Assembly (NCBI GenBank): GCA_965230415.1
Contig: CBDDKZ010000005.1
Span: 2,480,001 to 2,544,000 of the forward strand
DNA from: CBDDKZ01 sp965230415
Lineage (GTDB): Bacteria > Bacteroidota > Bacteroidia > Cytophagales > JAAEPT01
DNA length: 64,000 nucleotides
Direction of reading: 5' to 3'
Shown here: piece by piece, positions 43,902 to 53,580 of the stretch
How positions within the stretch are numbered: the first letter of the stretch is position 1
Layout of the letters: the number at the start of each line of letters is the position of its first letter
The notes under the pieces: model-generated
Seen by the model: only the letters and a program-made list of their open reading frames with translations
The model's database searches: none
What the model was told of the DNA's origin: nothing
Program-made: the position numbers and the translations under genes

Positions 43902-44007
43902 TCCAAGTCCTTAATGCTATTCATCTTATTCATTAAGTTGTTGAAAAGTTGACGAATAAAATAATTTATATCATTTTTACGTTCTTCTTACAGTCAATGG
44001 CACACGC

Positions 44008-44952
44008 ATGAAGTATGTTTTATTATTCGTATTGATTCTTTGTTCTTGTAAAATTTATGCTCAGGAAGGGGAACAACCGGCAACTGTAGTGAGCGATTCG
44101 GGACATGTAGACCTTACCGATACTTCACGCTACCAACATTTTTTTAACCTTGACGATCCACTATTAGAAGTAGTTGAGAAAGAAGAGCCTAAAGAGTTTA
44201 AGAAGAAGAAACCAAAACGTAAGGTCTTCTACGGTGAGAAGACCAAGCGTGGATTCACACGATTTGGCGTTGGGAAAGGACAGGTATTGGAAATGTTCTT
44301 TTACATGAAAGAATGGGAAGAACCGGATAAATATGTGCGACGAGTTTATTGGTTTGATCCCGTGAAGCAAAAAATTATGCATACAAGAAAATATGATCCG
44401 GCTACCTCCCGGCTCTTGCATGGCCCTTATGAGAAGAAAAAAGGTGGGAATACAATAGAAAAAGGAATTTATTATAAAGGAACAAAACATTCGAGGTGGG
44501 TGTATTATGGGAAATTTAAAACAGAAAAATATTTATTAGACACCTTGCAGGTCGAAATAGATCGGCAGGACATGAAAAGAAAGGAATATTGGAGTAAAGG
44601 TTGGCCTCGTAGCTCCGAACTTACTTATTACGGGTCTGGAAAGGAAGATCTCAAAGAAGTAATACCCTATGATAATCAGGAGCGTCTGACCGGTAAATAT
44701 TTCTACTTTTTTAAGAATGGAAAAATTAAAATTGTTGGCCAGTATTACCACAACGAAAAGGTCGGGGTTTGGACTGAATATCACGCAAACGAAAGGAGAC
44801 ATTTCAAAAAGACGGTAATGGTCTATCCGGATCCGAAAAAAGAAGAGACTTTTGAGCCTTATTTAAAAGAGGAATATGATGAGAAAGGCCATAAGACTTT
44901 TGAGGATACTGAACATGCCGACCTGAAGAAGAAAAAGATAAGGCGGCATTAA
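44008..44952 (+). CDS. Secreted MORN/YwqK-like repeat protein of unknown function
   Basis: A 314-residue exported protein: MKYVLLFVLILCSCKIYAQ is a signal sequence, cleaved either as a lipoprotein (LILC or CSC) or at YAQ. It is strongly basic (runs such as EFKKKKPKRKVFYG near residue 70) and its C-terminal half has the loose MORN-2/YwqK pattern (GKYFYFFKNGKIKIVGQYYHNEKVGVWTEYHANE; HSRWVYYGKFKTEKYLLDT). Such repeats form beta-sheet strips in membrane-linked proteins. No T9SS domain. Monocistronic. Confidence 0.65.
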   Translation: MKYVLLFVLILCSCKIYAQEGEQPATVVSDSGHVDLTDTSRYQHFFNLDDPLLEVVEKEEPKEFKKKKPKRKVFYGEKTKRGFTRFGVGKGQVLEMFFYMKEWEEPDKYVRRVYWFDPVKQKIMHTRKYDPATSRLLHGPYEKKKGGNTIEKGIYYKGTKHSRWVYYGKFKTEKYLLDTLQVEIDRQDMKRKEYWSKGWPRSSELTYYGSGKEDLKEVIPYDNQERLTGKYFYFFKNGKIKIVGQYYHNEKVGVWTEYHANERRHFKKTVMVYPDPKKEETFEPYLKEEYDEKGHKTFEDTEHADLKKKKIRRH

Positions 44953-45013
44953 AAACTATAATCACACAAAAAATAGACTCAATGGAATGTAGGCGCTGTA
45001 GAAATTGTACTTT

Positions 45014-45967
45014 TTACCATTCCGGCATATTTGAAAGCCGCTTTTTTTCATTGTTGAACTCTTGAAGTAATTCTTCAATTATTTCCCCGGCAGGTTTTAC
45101 CTGTTCGAACAAAGCACTTACCTGGCCAATTTCCAGTTCGCCGTTATCAAGGTCTCCCTCATACATTCCCTTCTTTGCTCTTCCTTTTCCCAATAGTGTT
45201 CTGAGTTCCTCTGCCGAAGCCCCTGCTTGCTCCGCCCGTTTTATTTCGTCATAAAAAGCATTATGCATCAGTCGAACCGGCGTCAGCTTTTTTAATTCCA
45301 GAGAGGTGTCTCCTTCTTTGGCACCCAAAACCATGTTTTTGAAATTTTGGTGTGCACTTGATTCAATACTGGCTACAAAACGGCTTCCAATTTGTACCGC
45401 ATCGGCACCAAGTGCCATAGCTGCAAGCATTCCCGCTCCGTTGCCAATACCACCGGCTGCAATCAAAGGTATTGAGAGTACTTTTTTGACGAGTGGTATC
45501 AGGCAAAATGTAGTGGTTTCTTCTCGTCCGTTATGTCCACCGGCTTCAAAACCTTCTGCGACTACAGCATCTACACCAGCCTCTTGTGCTTTTAGCGCAA
45601 ATTTTGTGCTCGACACTACATGTACGCTTATAATGCCTCGCTCCTTGAGCCAGGAAGTCCATGTCTTGGGGTTTCCGGCAGAGCTGAAAACAATAGGCAC
45701 TTTTTCTTCTGCAATGATATGCATATGCGCTTCTATTTGAGGGTATAAGAGCGGGACATTTACAGCAAACGCATTGGACGTGGCAGCCTTACACTTCCTG
45801 ATATTTTCTCTCAGCATTTCAGGGTACATGGATCCCGATCCTATTATTCCAAGTCCTCCGGCATTGCTCACAGCTGCTGCAAGCTCCCAGCCACTGCACC
45901 ACACCATTCCTGCCTGAATTACCGGGTAATGAATATTAAAAAGTTTACAGATCCTATTGTTGTTCAT
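45014..45967 (-). CDS. FMN-dependent nitronate monooxygenase / FabK-like oxidoreductase
   Basis: A 317-residue TIM-barrel flavoprotein. NIHYPVIQAGMVWCSGWELAAAVSNAGGLGIIG at the N-terminus and GFEAGGHNGREETTTFCLIPLVKK, AAGGIGNGAGMLAAMALGADAVQIGSRFVAS further on are the substrate/FMN motifs of the nitronate monooxygenase family, which also includes FabK enoyl-ACP reductases. The GGHNG motif holds the family's catalytic His. The two activities cannot be told apart reliably from sequence; absence of fatty acid synthesis genes nearby slightly favours a detoxifying nitronate monooxygenase. Single gene. Confidence 0.88.
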   Translation of the reverse strand: MNNNRICKLFNIHYPVIQAGMVWCSGWELAAAVSNAGGLGIIGSGSMYPEMLRENIRKCKAATSNAFAVNVPLLYPQIEAHMHIIAEEKVPIVFSSAGNPKTWTSWLKERGIISVHVVSSTKFALKAQEAGVDAVVAEGFEAGGHNGREETTTFCLIPLVKKVLSIPLIAAGGIGNGAGMLAAMALGADAVQIGSRFVASIESSAHQNFKNMVLGAKEGDTSLELKKLTPVRLMHNAFYDEIKRAEQAGASAEELRTLLGKGRAKKGMYEGDLDNGELEIGQVSALFEQVKPAGEIIEELLQEFNNEKKRLSNMPEW

Positions 45968-46115
45968 AAATGCTTAGTTATTAGTTAAATAAGTGTAGTT
46001 GCTTTGTCGTTTGAATATCGTAATTCAATGGCTACATCTTAATATTTATCGAATATAGGAATTTTTTTTACCTCTTTTGCTGCCATTTTTGAAATGGATT
46101 TCTCACATTTACGCC

Positions 46116-47897
46116 ATGAAAGTGCAAAAGGTCATTTCAAGATTTTTGGTATGGCGTGTTAGACACCTTTCAGACCGCAATTTTGTGTTGATATTAAGTG
46201 GTGTTGTAGGTTGTATTTCGGGCTTGGCGGCGGTATTCCTAAAGTGGAGTGTTCATAACCTTGATCATGTTTTGAGAGGACACCTGCCTATGGATAAAAA
46301 ACTCCATTATTTGATGATGGGAAGCTTGCCTGTTGTGGGGCTGTTTCTTACCTATTTATTAGCCAGATTCGTTTTTAAAGAAAAACTTGGCCATGGTGTT
46401 ACGGCAATCTTATACGCTATATCCAAGGGTTCGAGCAGTATTAAAAGAAGGAGAATGTTGTCCAGGGTTTTTACAAGTGCTGCAACGGTTGGTTTTGGTG
46501 GTTCCGTAGGATTGGAGGCTCCCATTGTAGTGACAGGTTCGGCAATAGGCTCGAATATTGGCCGTCAAATGCATTTAAATTACCCAAGACGTACCTTGTT
46601 AATAGGTTGTGGAAGTGCAGCAGCTATTTCCGCTATATTTAATTCTCCGATCGCGGGGGTTATTTTTAGTATTGAAGTTCTTTTATCGGAAGTGAATATC
46701 AATAAGTTTATACCACTATTAATAGCTTCGGTGTGTGGTTCTATAATTTCATTGCTCCTTCTCGGCGAAGGTATCTTATTTACGTTTAATCCCACCTATT
46801 CAATTCAGTTTGCCCACGTGCCGCATTTTATATTACTAGGTGTTCTTTGTGGTTTGGTTTCGGTATATTTTACGCGAACCCATTACTATGTTGAAAGTAA
46901 AATAGCACAGATTACCAAGCCTGTTCCCCGTATCTTAACGGGGGGGCTTTTTTTGGGGATCATAATTTTTGTTTTTCCTCAAATGTATGGTGAGGGTTAC
47001 AATACCTTAAAACTTCTGCTGGCCAACAATGAACCCAACATTTTAAACCAAACGCTCTTTTTGGGGAAAGCCGATCCCATATTTGTTATTCTTTTCGTAC
47101 TGGCAATGATATTAATAAAAGCCGTAGCGTCAGCGATTACTATCGGTTCTGGTGGAAGCGGAGGGGTGTTTGCCCCGTCCCTGTTTTTAGGTGGTATTTC
47201 CGGTTATTTGTACTCCAAGATCACGGCTTTCTTTGGTTTTGCCAGTGATATACACCACAGCAACTTCACCCTGGTAGGCATGTGTGGAGTTATGAGTGGA
47301 GTGCTTCATGCTCCACTAACAGGTATTTTCCTTATCGCCGAAATAACGCAGGGATACGTCTTGTTTGTGCCTTTGATGATCGTTTCGGCAATTGCTTACA
47401 GTACCATTTATTACTTTGAACCACATTCAATTTATACCAAGCACCTTATAGAAAAGGGAGATCTCATAAAGAATGACAGAGACAAGGAAGTGCTTAGCCT
47501 GTTGGATATGCGTAAAATGATTGAGAAGGATTTTAAAACTACGCACCCTGATGCTTCTTTAGGTGAGCTCATTGAAGTAGTAAAAGAGTCGAGAAGGAAT
47601 ATATATCCCGTAGTAAATTCCGAATGCCGTCTTGTTGGAATAGTATACCTCGATGATATACGTAAAATTATGTTCGATGAGAAGAAACACGCCTTAGTTT
47701 ATGTTAAAACAATCATGCACATTCCTCAGCGTATTATTAAGGTCGATGAGGGGATGAGTAGCATTATGGCCAAATTTGAACAAAGCAACGAATGGAATCT
47801 CCCGGTAATAAACGGCGATGTGTATGTCGGTTTTATTAGTAAATCAAAGATTTTTAATGCCTACCGCAATCGCCTCATCAGACAAAACAGGGAGTAG
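46116..47897 (+). CDS. ClC-family chloride transporter/channel with CBS domains
   Basis: ATG 46116 is preferred to the TTG at 46077. The 593-residue protein has the ClC membrane domain (to about 440) and two C-terminal CBS domains (~455-590, MRKMIEKDFKTTHPDASLGELIEVVKES and VKTIMHIPQRIIKVDEGMSSIMAKFEQSNEWNLPVI) that bind nucleotides and gate the pore. Anion-site motifs are GHGVT (for GSGIP), GLEAP with the gating Glu (for GREGP) and GSGGSGGVFAPSLF. The internal proton-pathway position reads SIEV, with Val where E. coli ClC has its second Glu, as in ClC channels rather than exchangers. A perfect 6-bp inverted repeat (CCATTT-3-AAATGG, 46083-46097) lies 19 bases before the start. Confidence 0.92.
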   Translation: MKVQKVISRFLVWRVRHLSDRNFVLILSGVVGCISGLAAVFLKWSVHNLDHVLRGHLPMDKKLHYLMMGSLPVVGLFLTYLLARFVFKEKLGHGVTAILYAISKGSSSIKRRRMLSRVFTSAATVGFGGSVGLEAPIVVTGSAIGSNIGRQMHLNYPRRTLLIGCGSAAAISAIFNSPIAGVIFSIEVLLSEVNINKFIPLLIASVCGSIISLLLLGEGILFTFNPTYSIQFAHVPHFILLGVLCGLVSVYFTRTHYYVESKIAQITKPVPRILTGGLFLGIIIFVFPQMYGEGYNTLKLLLANNEPNILNQTLFLGKADPIFVILFVLAMILIKAVASAITIGSGGSGGVFAPSLFLGGISGYLYSKITAFFGFASDIHHSNFTLVGMCGVMSGVLHAPLTGIFLIAEITQGYVLFVPLMIVSAIAYSTIYYFEPHSIYTKHLIEKGDLIKNDRDKEVLSLLDMRKMIEKDFKTTHPDASLGELIEVVKESRRNIYPVVNSECRLVGIVYLDDIRKIMFDEKKHALVYVKTIMHIPQRIIKVDEGMSSIMAKFEQSNEWNLPVINGDVYVGFISKSKIFNAYRNRLIRQNRE

Positions 47898-47957
47898 TAA
47901 TTCATTGTTTTCATCCGTTTCTAATGAAGGACAAGTGGTCATAGCCTCTTTGAACGT

Positions 47958-49460
47958 TTACCTTAATACACCAATCATTTCTAGGATACTATCTACATGC
48001 TTCCGGTCGTTACATAATCTCGGTACCTTATTTTGACCTCCCAGCTTGCCTTTTTGACGCATCCATTCATAAAAAGTTCCTTTTTCCAAAATAGTGACTA
48101 CCGGTTGTTTCAAGGCAAGATCCTTGTATCGTTTGGCATCATAATCACTATTAACTTCTTTTAGGCGCTTGTCCAGGTGGTAGGAAAAATGTTCGATGTC
48201 TTTAGGTGCTATTTCAAATTCAATGAGCCATTCGTGTCCGCCAAAAGATTCGTTTTCCGACATATAGCGTGGAGCAGCGGTATAGTTATTTAGAACGCTG
48301 TTTGTTTTTTCACATGCATACCTTATGGCTTCATCGGCATTTTCTACAATAACTTCTTCGCCAAAGGCGTTAATAAAATGTTTGGTACGACCTGAAATTC
48401 GAATACGATAGGGGTTTAAACAGGTAAATCGGATCGTGTCACCTATCTTATAGCGCCATAGACCAGCGTTGGTTGTCATGATTATGGCGTAGTTCGTGTC
48501 CAGTTCTACTTCGCTTAGTGTTAATGCTTTTGGTTTTTCTTTTGACAATTCATCAATAGGGATGAATTCGTAATAAATTCCATAATCGAGCATCAGTAAC
48601 ATGTCGTTGGAATCTGGCTGATCCTGAATTCCGAAGAAACCTTCTGAAGCGTTGTATGTTTCCAGGTAACTCATTTGATCACTGGGAATTAATTTGTGGA
48701 ATAGTGCCCGGTAGGGGTCAAATGAGACAGCTCCATGTATATATAATTCCAGATTAGGCCAAATGTCCAATAGGTTGTCTTTATGATGTTTTTTGAGGAT
48801 GCGCTGTATGAGTACGAGCGTCCAGGTGGGAACACCGGTTATACTCGTTACATTCTCACTTTCTGTCTCAAGAATCATGCGCTCTATTTTTGTTTCCCAT
48901 TCTTCCAAAAGAGCGGTTTTCATACTGGGAACGCGAAGCAGGTGCATCCAAAAAGGCATGTTTTCCATTATGACGGCAGAAAGGTCACCGTAAAATGTTT
49001 TCGGATTCTGTGGGTTGGGTTGGTGTGTTCCCCCTATTAATAATCCTTTTCCTTTAAAAAGGTTTTCATTAGGGTAGTTGTTAACATATAGCGACAACAT
49101 GTCCTTACCTCCACGAAAGTGGCAATCTTCCAAAGCATCTTCGGAAACGGGAATAAACTTACTCTTTGCATTGGTTGTACCAGACGATTTAGCATACCAG
49201 TCGATATGACCTGGCCAGAGTACATCGCTTTCACCTTTCATCATGCGATCGATGAGCGGAAACAGGTCTTCATAACTGGATATAGGGACACGCTCCTGAA
49301 AGGTCTCCACATTATTTGTAGAGCGGTAATCGTATTTGAGTCCCCATTCGGTGTCTTTGGCTTTTTTTATTAAACCCTGCAACAGTTCATCCTGGACATC
49401 GTGTGGGTAACGCATAAAAAGTTCCATTTGATGGAAGCGTTTTTTCATTGCCCAGGTCAA
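47958..49460 (-). CDS. GH3-family acyl-adenylating protein
   Basis: A 500-residue GH3-type protein of the ANL adenylating superfamily. Motifs are WYAKSSGTTNAKSKFIPVS (phosphate-binding loop), TYNASEGFFGIQD, AIIMTTNAGLWRYKIGDTIRF and RIRISGRTKHFINAFGEEVIVENADEA. Plant GH3 enzymes join amino acids to jasmonate or indole acetate; bacterial members are uncharacterised. The protein is full length for the family (about 500-600 residues). It is 35 bases downstream of lptB on the same strand, suggesting a link to the envelope, but the acyl substrate and acceptor are unknown. Confidence 0.9.
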   Translation of the reverse strand: MTWAMKKRFHQMELFMRYPHDVQDELLQGLIKKAKDTEWGLKYDYRSTNNVETFQERVPISSYEDLFPLIDRMMKGESDVLWPGHIDWYAKSSGTTNAKSKFIPVSEDALEDCHFRGGKDMLSLYVNNYPNENLFKGKGLLIGGTHQPNPQNPKTFYGDLSAVIMENMPFWMHLLRVPSMKTALLEEWETKIERMILETESENVTSITGVPTWTLVLIQRILKKHHKDNLLDIWPNLELYIHGAVSFDPYRALFHKLIPSDQMSYLETYNASEGFFGIQDQPDSNDMLLMLDYGIYYEFIPIDELSKEKPKALTLSEVELDTNYAIIMTTNAGLWRYKIGDTIRFTCLNPYRIRISGRTKHFINAFGEEVIVENADEAIRYACEKTNSVLNNYTAAPRYMSENESFGGHEWLIEFEIAPKDIEHFSYHLDKRLKEVNSDYDAKRYKDLALKQPVVTILEKGTFYEWMRQKGKLGGQNKVPRLCNDRKHVDSILEMIGVLR

Positions 49461-49495
49461 TATCGTGTTAAGAATGATGATGGCTGATAGGAGTT

Positions 49496-50239
49496 TTATG
49501 CTTTTACAGGAATTTTTCTTTTCAATTCAAAATTTTGCCCTAGATAGACCCTTCGCACCTGTTCGTCAGCGGCAAGTTCTTCTGCAGTTCCTGATTTTAA
49601 TATTTTTCCTTCAAAAAGTAAATAAGCTCTGTCTGTAATAGACAAGGTTTCCTGTACATTATGATCGGTTATGAGGATACCAATGTTTTTGTCTTTTAGT
49701 TTAGCGACAATCCCCTGAATTTCTTCTACTGCAATTGGATCCACACCTGCAAAAGGCTCATCGAGTAATACAAATTTAGGGTCTACTGCCAGGGCACGGG
49801 CAATCTCCGTTCTTCTTCTTTCACCTCCTGATAATACAATCCCTTTGTTTTTTCGCACATGTGTAAGGCTAAACTCTTCCAGCAACTGCTCGGTACGTTC
49901 CTTTTGCTCCCTTTTAGACAGCTTGGTCATTTCCAGCACAGAACGAATATTATCTTCAACAGACAACTTTCTGAAAACCGATGCTTCCTGCGCCAGGTAA
50001 CCGATACCTAATCTGGCCCGCTTATATACCGGGAGCGAAGTTATATTTCTGTCCTCAAGGAATATATTTCCACTGTTGGGCTTAATAAGTCCAACTATCA
50101 TATAAAATGACGTAGTTTTTCCAGCTCCGTTGGGACCAAGTAAACCTACTATTTCCCCTTGGTTTACTTCCACAGAAACTTCATTCACTACCGTTCGTGA
50201 TTTGTACTTCTTAACTAAATCCTCCGCCTTTAGGATCAT
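49496..50239 (-). CDS. lptB: LPS export ABC transporter ATP-binding protein
   Basis: A 247-residue ATPase with Walker A GPNGAGKTT, Q-loop IGYLAQEASVFRKLSVEDNIR, signature VLSGGERRR, Walker B FVLLDEPFAGVDP and H-loop ITDHNVQETL. The GYLAQEASVFRKLSVEDN and LSGGERRR stretches are diagnostic for LptB, which with LptFG drives lipopolysaccharide from the inner membrane to the outer leaflet of the outer membrane. The partner genes are elsewhere. The unit recJ, lptB, GH3 runs in one direction. Confidence 0.95.
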   Translation of the reverse strand: MILKAEDLVKKYKSRTVVNEVSVEVNQGEIVGLLGPNGAGKTTSFYMIVGLIKPNSGNIFLEDRNITSLPVYKRARLGIGYLAQEASVFRKLSVEDNIRSVLEMTKLSKREQKERTEQLLEEFSLTHVRKNKGIVLSGGERRRTEIARALAVDPKFVLLDEPFAGVDPIAVEEIQGIVAKLKDKNIGILITDHNVQETLSITDRAYLLFEGKILKSGTAEELAADEQVRRVYLGQNFELKRKIPVKA

Positions 50240-50337
50240 AATATAAATTTAAAGGTTGCAGCAGTTTTTACCAAAAATAAGCTTTTTTGACATTAGTATG
50301 GATAAAAGCATATTATATTTTTAACGAATCAAAATTC

Positions 50338-52053
50338 TTATTCTTGCACTGAAGTTGGTTTAATATCTTTGACCATTAATTGAATGGTGCTTTGTCCTCT
50401 GAAATGATTTTCTTCCAAGGTATAGCATATATCTATGGCTTGCCCATTTTCAATGTATTTGTAGTGTGCAGCCATTCCAAATGCAATTCCACCCATTACG
50501 ATTCCATTTTTATCATAAAGTTCTAATTTCAGGTGTTCACTTTTTAATATTCTTGTTTTTCCGGTGTCTTTCAGGTACCTGCTTACAAACACGGGGCGCA
50601 TATTTCCGGGCCCAAAAGGTTCCATTTGTTTTAGAATATTAATGAATCGATCGTTGATCGCTTCCATTTCGATTTCCAGGTCTATTTCTATTTTGGGTAC
50701 TAACTGTTGGGGAGCTATTTGATTACTAACAGCAGTTTCAAAAGCGTGTTCAAAGTCAGGTATTTTCGCTACTTCTATGGTCAATCCGGCGGCATATTTG
50801 TGGCCTCCGAATTGTATCAAATGTTCGCTACAGGCATCAATAGCCTTATAAACGTCGAAGCCCTCTACCGAACGCGCCGAACCGGCTGCAACTCCGTTGC
50901 TGGAAGTGAGTATGATCGTTGGTTTGTAGTAATGTTCTATGCACCTTGATGCTACAATCCCTATAACGCCTTTGTGCCAGTTTGTGTTAAAAAGAACATT
51001 AGATTTGGCGTCATCAGTACCTGACTTATTCGCAATCATTTCCAGGGCTTCTTTTGTAATGCTGCTGTCTAAATTCCGTCTTGTAAGGTTATTAGCATTG
51101 ATGAGTTCTGCGAATGCCGCTGCTTCTTCTTTGTTATTTGATAAAAGCAGATCCACTGCGTCCTTTGCGTGATCAATTCTGCCGGCAGCATTGATACGTG
51201 GCCCCACACCGAAAACGATGTCCGTAATGCCGATATGTTTCTGAAAACCACAGATATCAAGTAGCGCCTTGATTCCCGTACGGGGTTGATTGTTTATTTG
51301 GTGAAGCCCAAAATAGGTTAGAATACGGTTTTCGCCTGTAATAGGAACGATATCACTGGCTATAGCAATGGCTACCAGGTCCAGAAATGGTATCAGTTGA
51401 TTTTCGGGAATTGCTTGAGAACTACAAAATGCCTGTAAAAACTTGAATGCCACTCCACATCCACATAGTTCTTTGTAGGGATAGTTACAATCATCACGTT
51501 TTGGGTCTAGTACAGCGATGGCCGGAGGAAGGCAGGGACCAGGTTCATGGTGATCACATACAATAAAATCGATTCCCAGCTCTTTGGCATAGTTAATTTT
51601 TTCAGTGGCTTTGATGCCGCAATCAATACTGATAATAAGAGTAACACTTTCTTCATGTGCTTTTTCAATACCTTGCTGAGATACACCATAGCCTTCTTTA
51701 TAACGATCAGGTATATAGTGCATTAAATTTTTATAATGCAAGGATAAAAAGCCATAAAAAAGAGATACAGATGTTGTACCATCTACATCATAATCCCCAT
51801 ATATCATGATTTTTTCTCCTTTTGATAGCGCTTTCGAAAGTCGCTCTACAGCTACCTGCATACCTGCCATGGTAAAAGGGTCATGCAATTGATTGAGTTG
51901 AGGCCTGAAATAAAACTTTGCCGCTTCAAAATCCCTGATACCTCTTTGCACCAGAAGGGATCCTAATAAATCCCGTACATTTATTGCCTTTGACAGTGTG
52001 CTTACCTCTTTCCGGTCTGGAGTTGGTTTCAATACCCATTTGTTTTCACGCAT
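50338..52053 (-). CDS. recJ: Single-stranded-DNA-specific exonuclease RecJ
   Basis: A 571-residue DHH-family 5'-3' exonuclease acting in RecF-pathway recombination and mismatch repair. The metal-binding motifs are present in order: IYGDYDVDGTTSVSLFYG (motif I), LIISIDCGI (II), FIVCDHHEPGP (DHH, III) and PRINAAGRIDHAKDAVDLLL (IV); the DHHA1 region has GSARSVEGFDVYKAIDACSEHLIQFGGHKYAAGLTI. Length is as expected. The gene lies 98 bases upstream of lptB; whether they share a transcript is uncertain. Confidence 0.96.
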   Translation of the reverse strand: MRENKWVLKPTPDRKEVSTLSKAINVRDLLGSLLVQRGIRDFEAAKFYFRPQLNQLHDPFTMAGMQVAVERLSKALSKGEKIMIYGDYDVDGTTSVSLFYGFLSLHYKNLMHYIPDRYKEGYGVSQQGIEKAHEESVTLIISIDCGIKATEKINYAKELGIDFIVCDHHEPGPCLPPAIAVLDPKRDDCNYPYKELCGCGVAFKFLQAFCSSQAIPENQLIPFLDLVAIAIASDIVPITGENRILTYFGLHQINNQPRTGIKALLDICGFQKHIGITDIVFGVGPRINAAGRIDHAKDAVDLLLSNNKEEAAAFAELINANNLTRRNLDSSITKEALEMIANKSGTDDAKSNVLFNTNWHKGVIGIVASRCIEHYYKPTIILTSSNGVAAGSARSVEGFDVYKAIDACSEHLIQFGGHKYAAGLTIEVAKIPDFEHAFETAVSNQIAPQQLVPKIEIDLEIEMEAINDRFINILKQMEPFGPGNMRPVFVSRYLKDTGKTRILKSEHLKLELYDKNGIVMGGIAFGMAAHYKYIENGQAIDICYTLEENHFRGQSTIQLMVKDIKPTSVQE

Positions 52054-52217
52054 GTGTTACTTTTTATTCTTATTGAGCAATTAATGTCTAAGCTTATAAC
52101 ATTAACAAAAATAAAGAAAAACTATATGTTAGCACTTTTGTTTAGATGCAGTAACAAATTTAATGCCTGTTTTTAATGGCGATGCGATTATCGAAAATAA
52201 CCAGGGTATGTGATTGA

Positions 52218-52478
52218 TTACCTGGTGACTTCACATGAAACAACTATGGTAGAATCCAGTTCACCATCAGCAGTTCTACGACTATGGTATTCTATTAAAG
52301 CGCATGCATCTTCTGCATCTTCTTTAGACCCATTTTGGGGGAATACGCGTTCAATGTCTTCTTCACTGCGCACTGTTTCATCATAATCGTAGCTACATAC
52401 GCAGTCATATTGTTTGTCACAACTTGAGAAAAAAATTAATGAGGATAGAAATAGGAAGGTGTAAAGTGTAATTTTCAT
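52218..52478 (-). CDS. Small lipoprotein of unknown function (86 aa)
   Basis: MKITLYTFLFLSSLIFFSSCDKQYDCVCSYDYD is a lipoprotein signal with lipobox FSSC followed by a Cys cluster (CVC). The mature part is about 67 residues with acidic and polar sequence (EEDIERVFPQNGSKEDAEDACALIEYH) and a total of five Cys after the signal. No family recognised. It is transcribed alone in the same direction as recJ, 165 bases away. Confidence 0.6.
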   Translation of the reverse strand: MKITLYTFLFLSSLIFFSSCDKQYDCVCSYDYDETVRSEEDIERVFPQNGSKEDAEDACALIEYHSRRTADGELDSTIVVSCEVTR

Positions 52479-52546
52479 ATCAAGTAGGTATTTATTTTAC
52501 TATTAATATTCAAAATTAACAGCAAAAAGTAATCATTTTTGGGTAT

Positions 52547-53317
52547 TTATTTTTTGCATATCGCAAAATTATCCATGAATACTTCACTGTCAGTCAGGAA
52601 GTAATCGGTATAATTAATTGATTTTACCAATTCATTGTCAACATTCAGCAATTTCTGCCTGTTTCGTCTGTTCATATATTCATAAGGCGCCCGGAGCCAA
52701 GAAGCAGGTACGGCATATTGAAGTCGCAGGAAATCAAATTTCATGATTTTTTGCACTGACCTCTTGTTTTCTTCATAATACTCCATCACCTTTTCATTAC
52801 CGGCAATTCCTTTCATTTGAATATCATTAAAGCATGTAGCTAAGACATCACGAAGTTCGTTTCTGGTGTATTCACGTACATGCCATGGGTTTCTGGCCAG
52901 TCGTATCTTTTTGTTTGGAGTGGTTACAATTGCAGTCCCTCCGGGTTTCAAAACACGGTAAATCTCACGAACAAAGGCTTTATGATCCTTGATATGTTCA
53001 ATTACGTGAAAAGTAATCAATGTGTCTATGCTATTGTCTGCAACTTCCGGAAAAGGAGGAACACTGCATTCTATGAATTTTGATTCAGGATACTTATCAC
53101 TGTGCTCTTTGATTAAACCACCATTCTTGTCCAAACCTATATATGAATTGCTGCCATTGAGCAAAATCTCCAAACCTCGCCCTGTACCACAGCCTACTTC
53201 CAATACATCCCCTTTTACGAGATCTTTCACGGCATAATAACCGAAAAAAAGTCTTTGATGTACAGGGTTGTCAGAAATTAATTCCGAAGATGTTATCTCG
53301 CTCGTATAAACAGCCAT
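52547..53317 (-). CDS. Class I SAM-dependent methyltransferase
   Basis: A 256-residue Rossmann-fold methyltransferase of the UbiE/Methyltransf_11 type: motif I VLEVGCGTGRGLEILL, the acidic residue at the end of strand 2 (YIGLDKNGGLI), post-I FIECSVPPFPEVADNSIDTLITFHVIEHI and motif III LKPGGTAIVTTPN. The first ~25 residues read ITSSELISDNPVHQRLFFGYYA. The substrate cannot be deduced; small lipids, quinones and glycan precursors are common in this group. It is divergent from the rRNA methyltransferase gene. Confidence 0.88.
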   Translation of the reverse strand: MAVYTSEITSSELISDNPVHQRLFFGYYAVKDLVKGDVLEVGCGTGRGLEILLNGSNSYIGLDKNGGLIKEHSDKYPESKFIECSVPPFPEVADNSIDTLITFHVIEHIKDHKAFVREIYRVLKPGGTAIVTTPNKKIRLARNPWHVREYTRNELRDVLATCFNDIQMKGIAGNEKVMEYYEENKRSVQKIMKFDFLRLQYAVPASWLRAPYEYMNRRNRQKLLNVDNELVKSINYTDYFLTDSEVFMDNFAICKK

Positions 53318-53567
53318 TTATTTTAAATTATCATTGAGATCGGATTTGAACAAAGAACGAACATTTAGTTTTTTTTAGTATCGCTCAAGCATACAAAAAT
53401 AAGCATTTTGATTTAATCTTGCTACCATATTTCTTCGAACAAGCCTTTATTTCTTAAAAAAAAAGGAAAACCTTTGATGTGTTCAGGAAATTAAAGTTTT
53501 GAAGGAGGCAAATGCGCCTTTTAACGGACTTATCATCACGATCATATGAATAGTCGTAGCGAAAAGG

Positions 53568-53575
53568 TATCTTTG
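53568..53575 (+). promoter_or_regulatory. -7 promoter element directly before the rlmB-like gene
   Basis: TATCTTTG fits TAnnTTTG exactly and ends only 5 bases before ATG 53581, so transcription may begin at or next to the start codon (a leaderless mRNA). No clear -33 element. Confidence 0.4.
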
Positions 53576-53580
53576 TGCCA

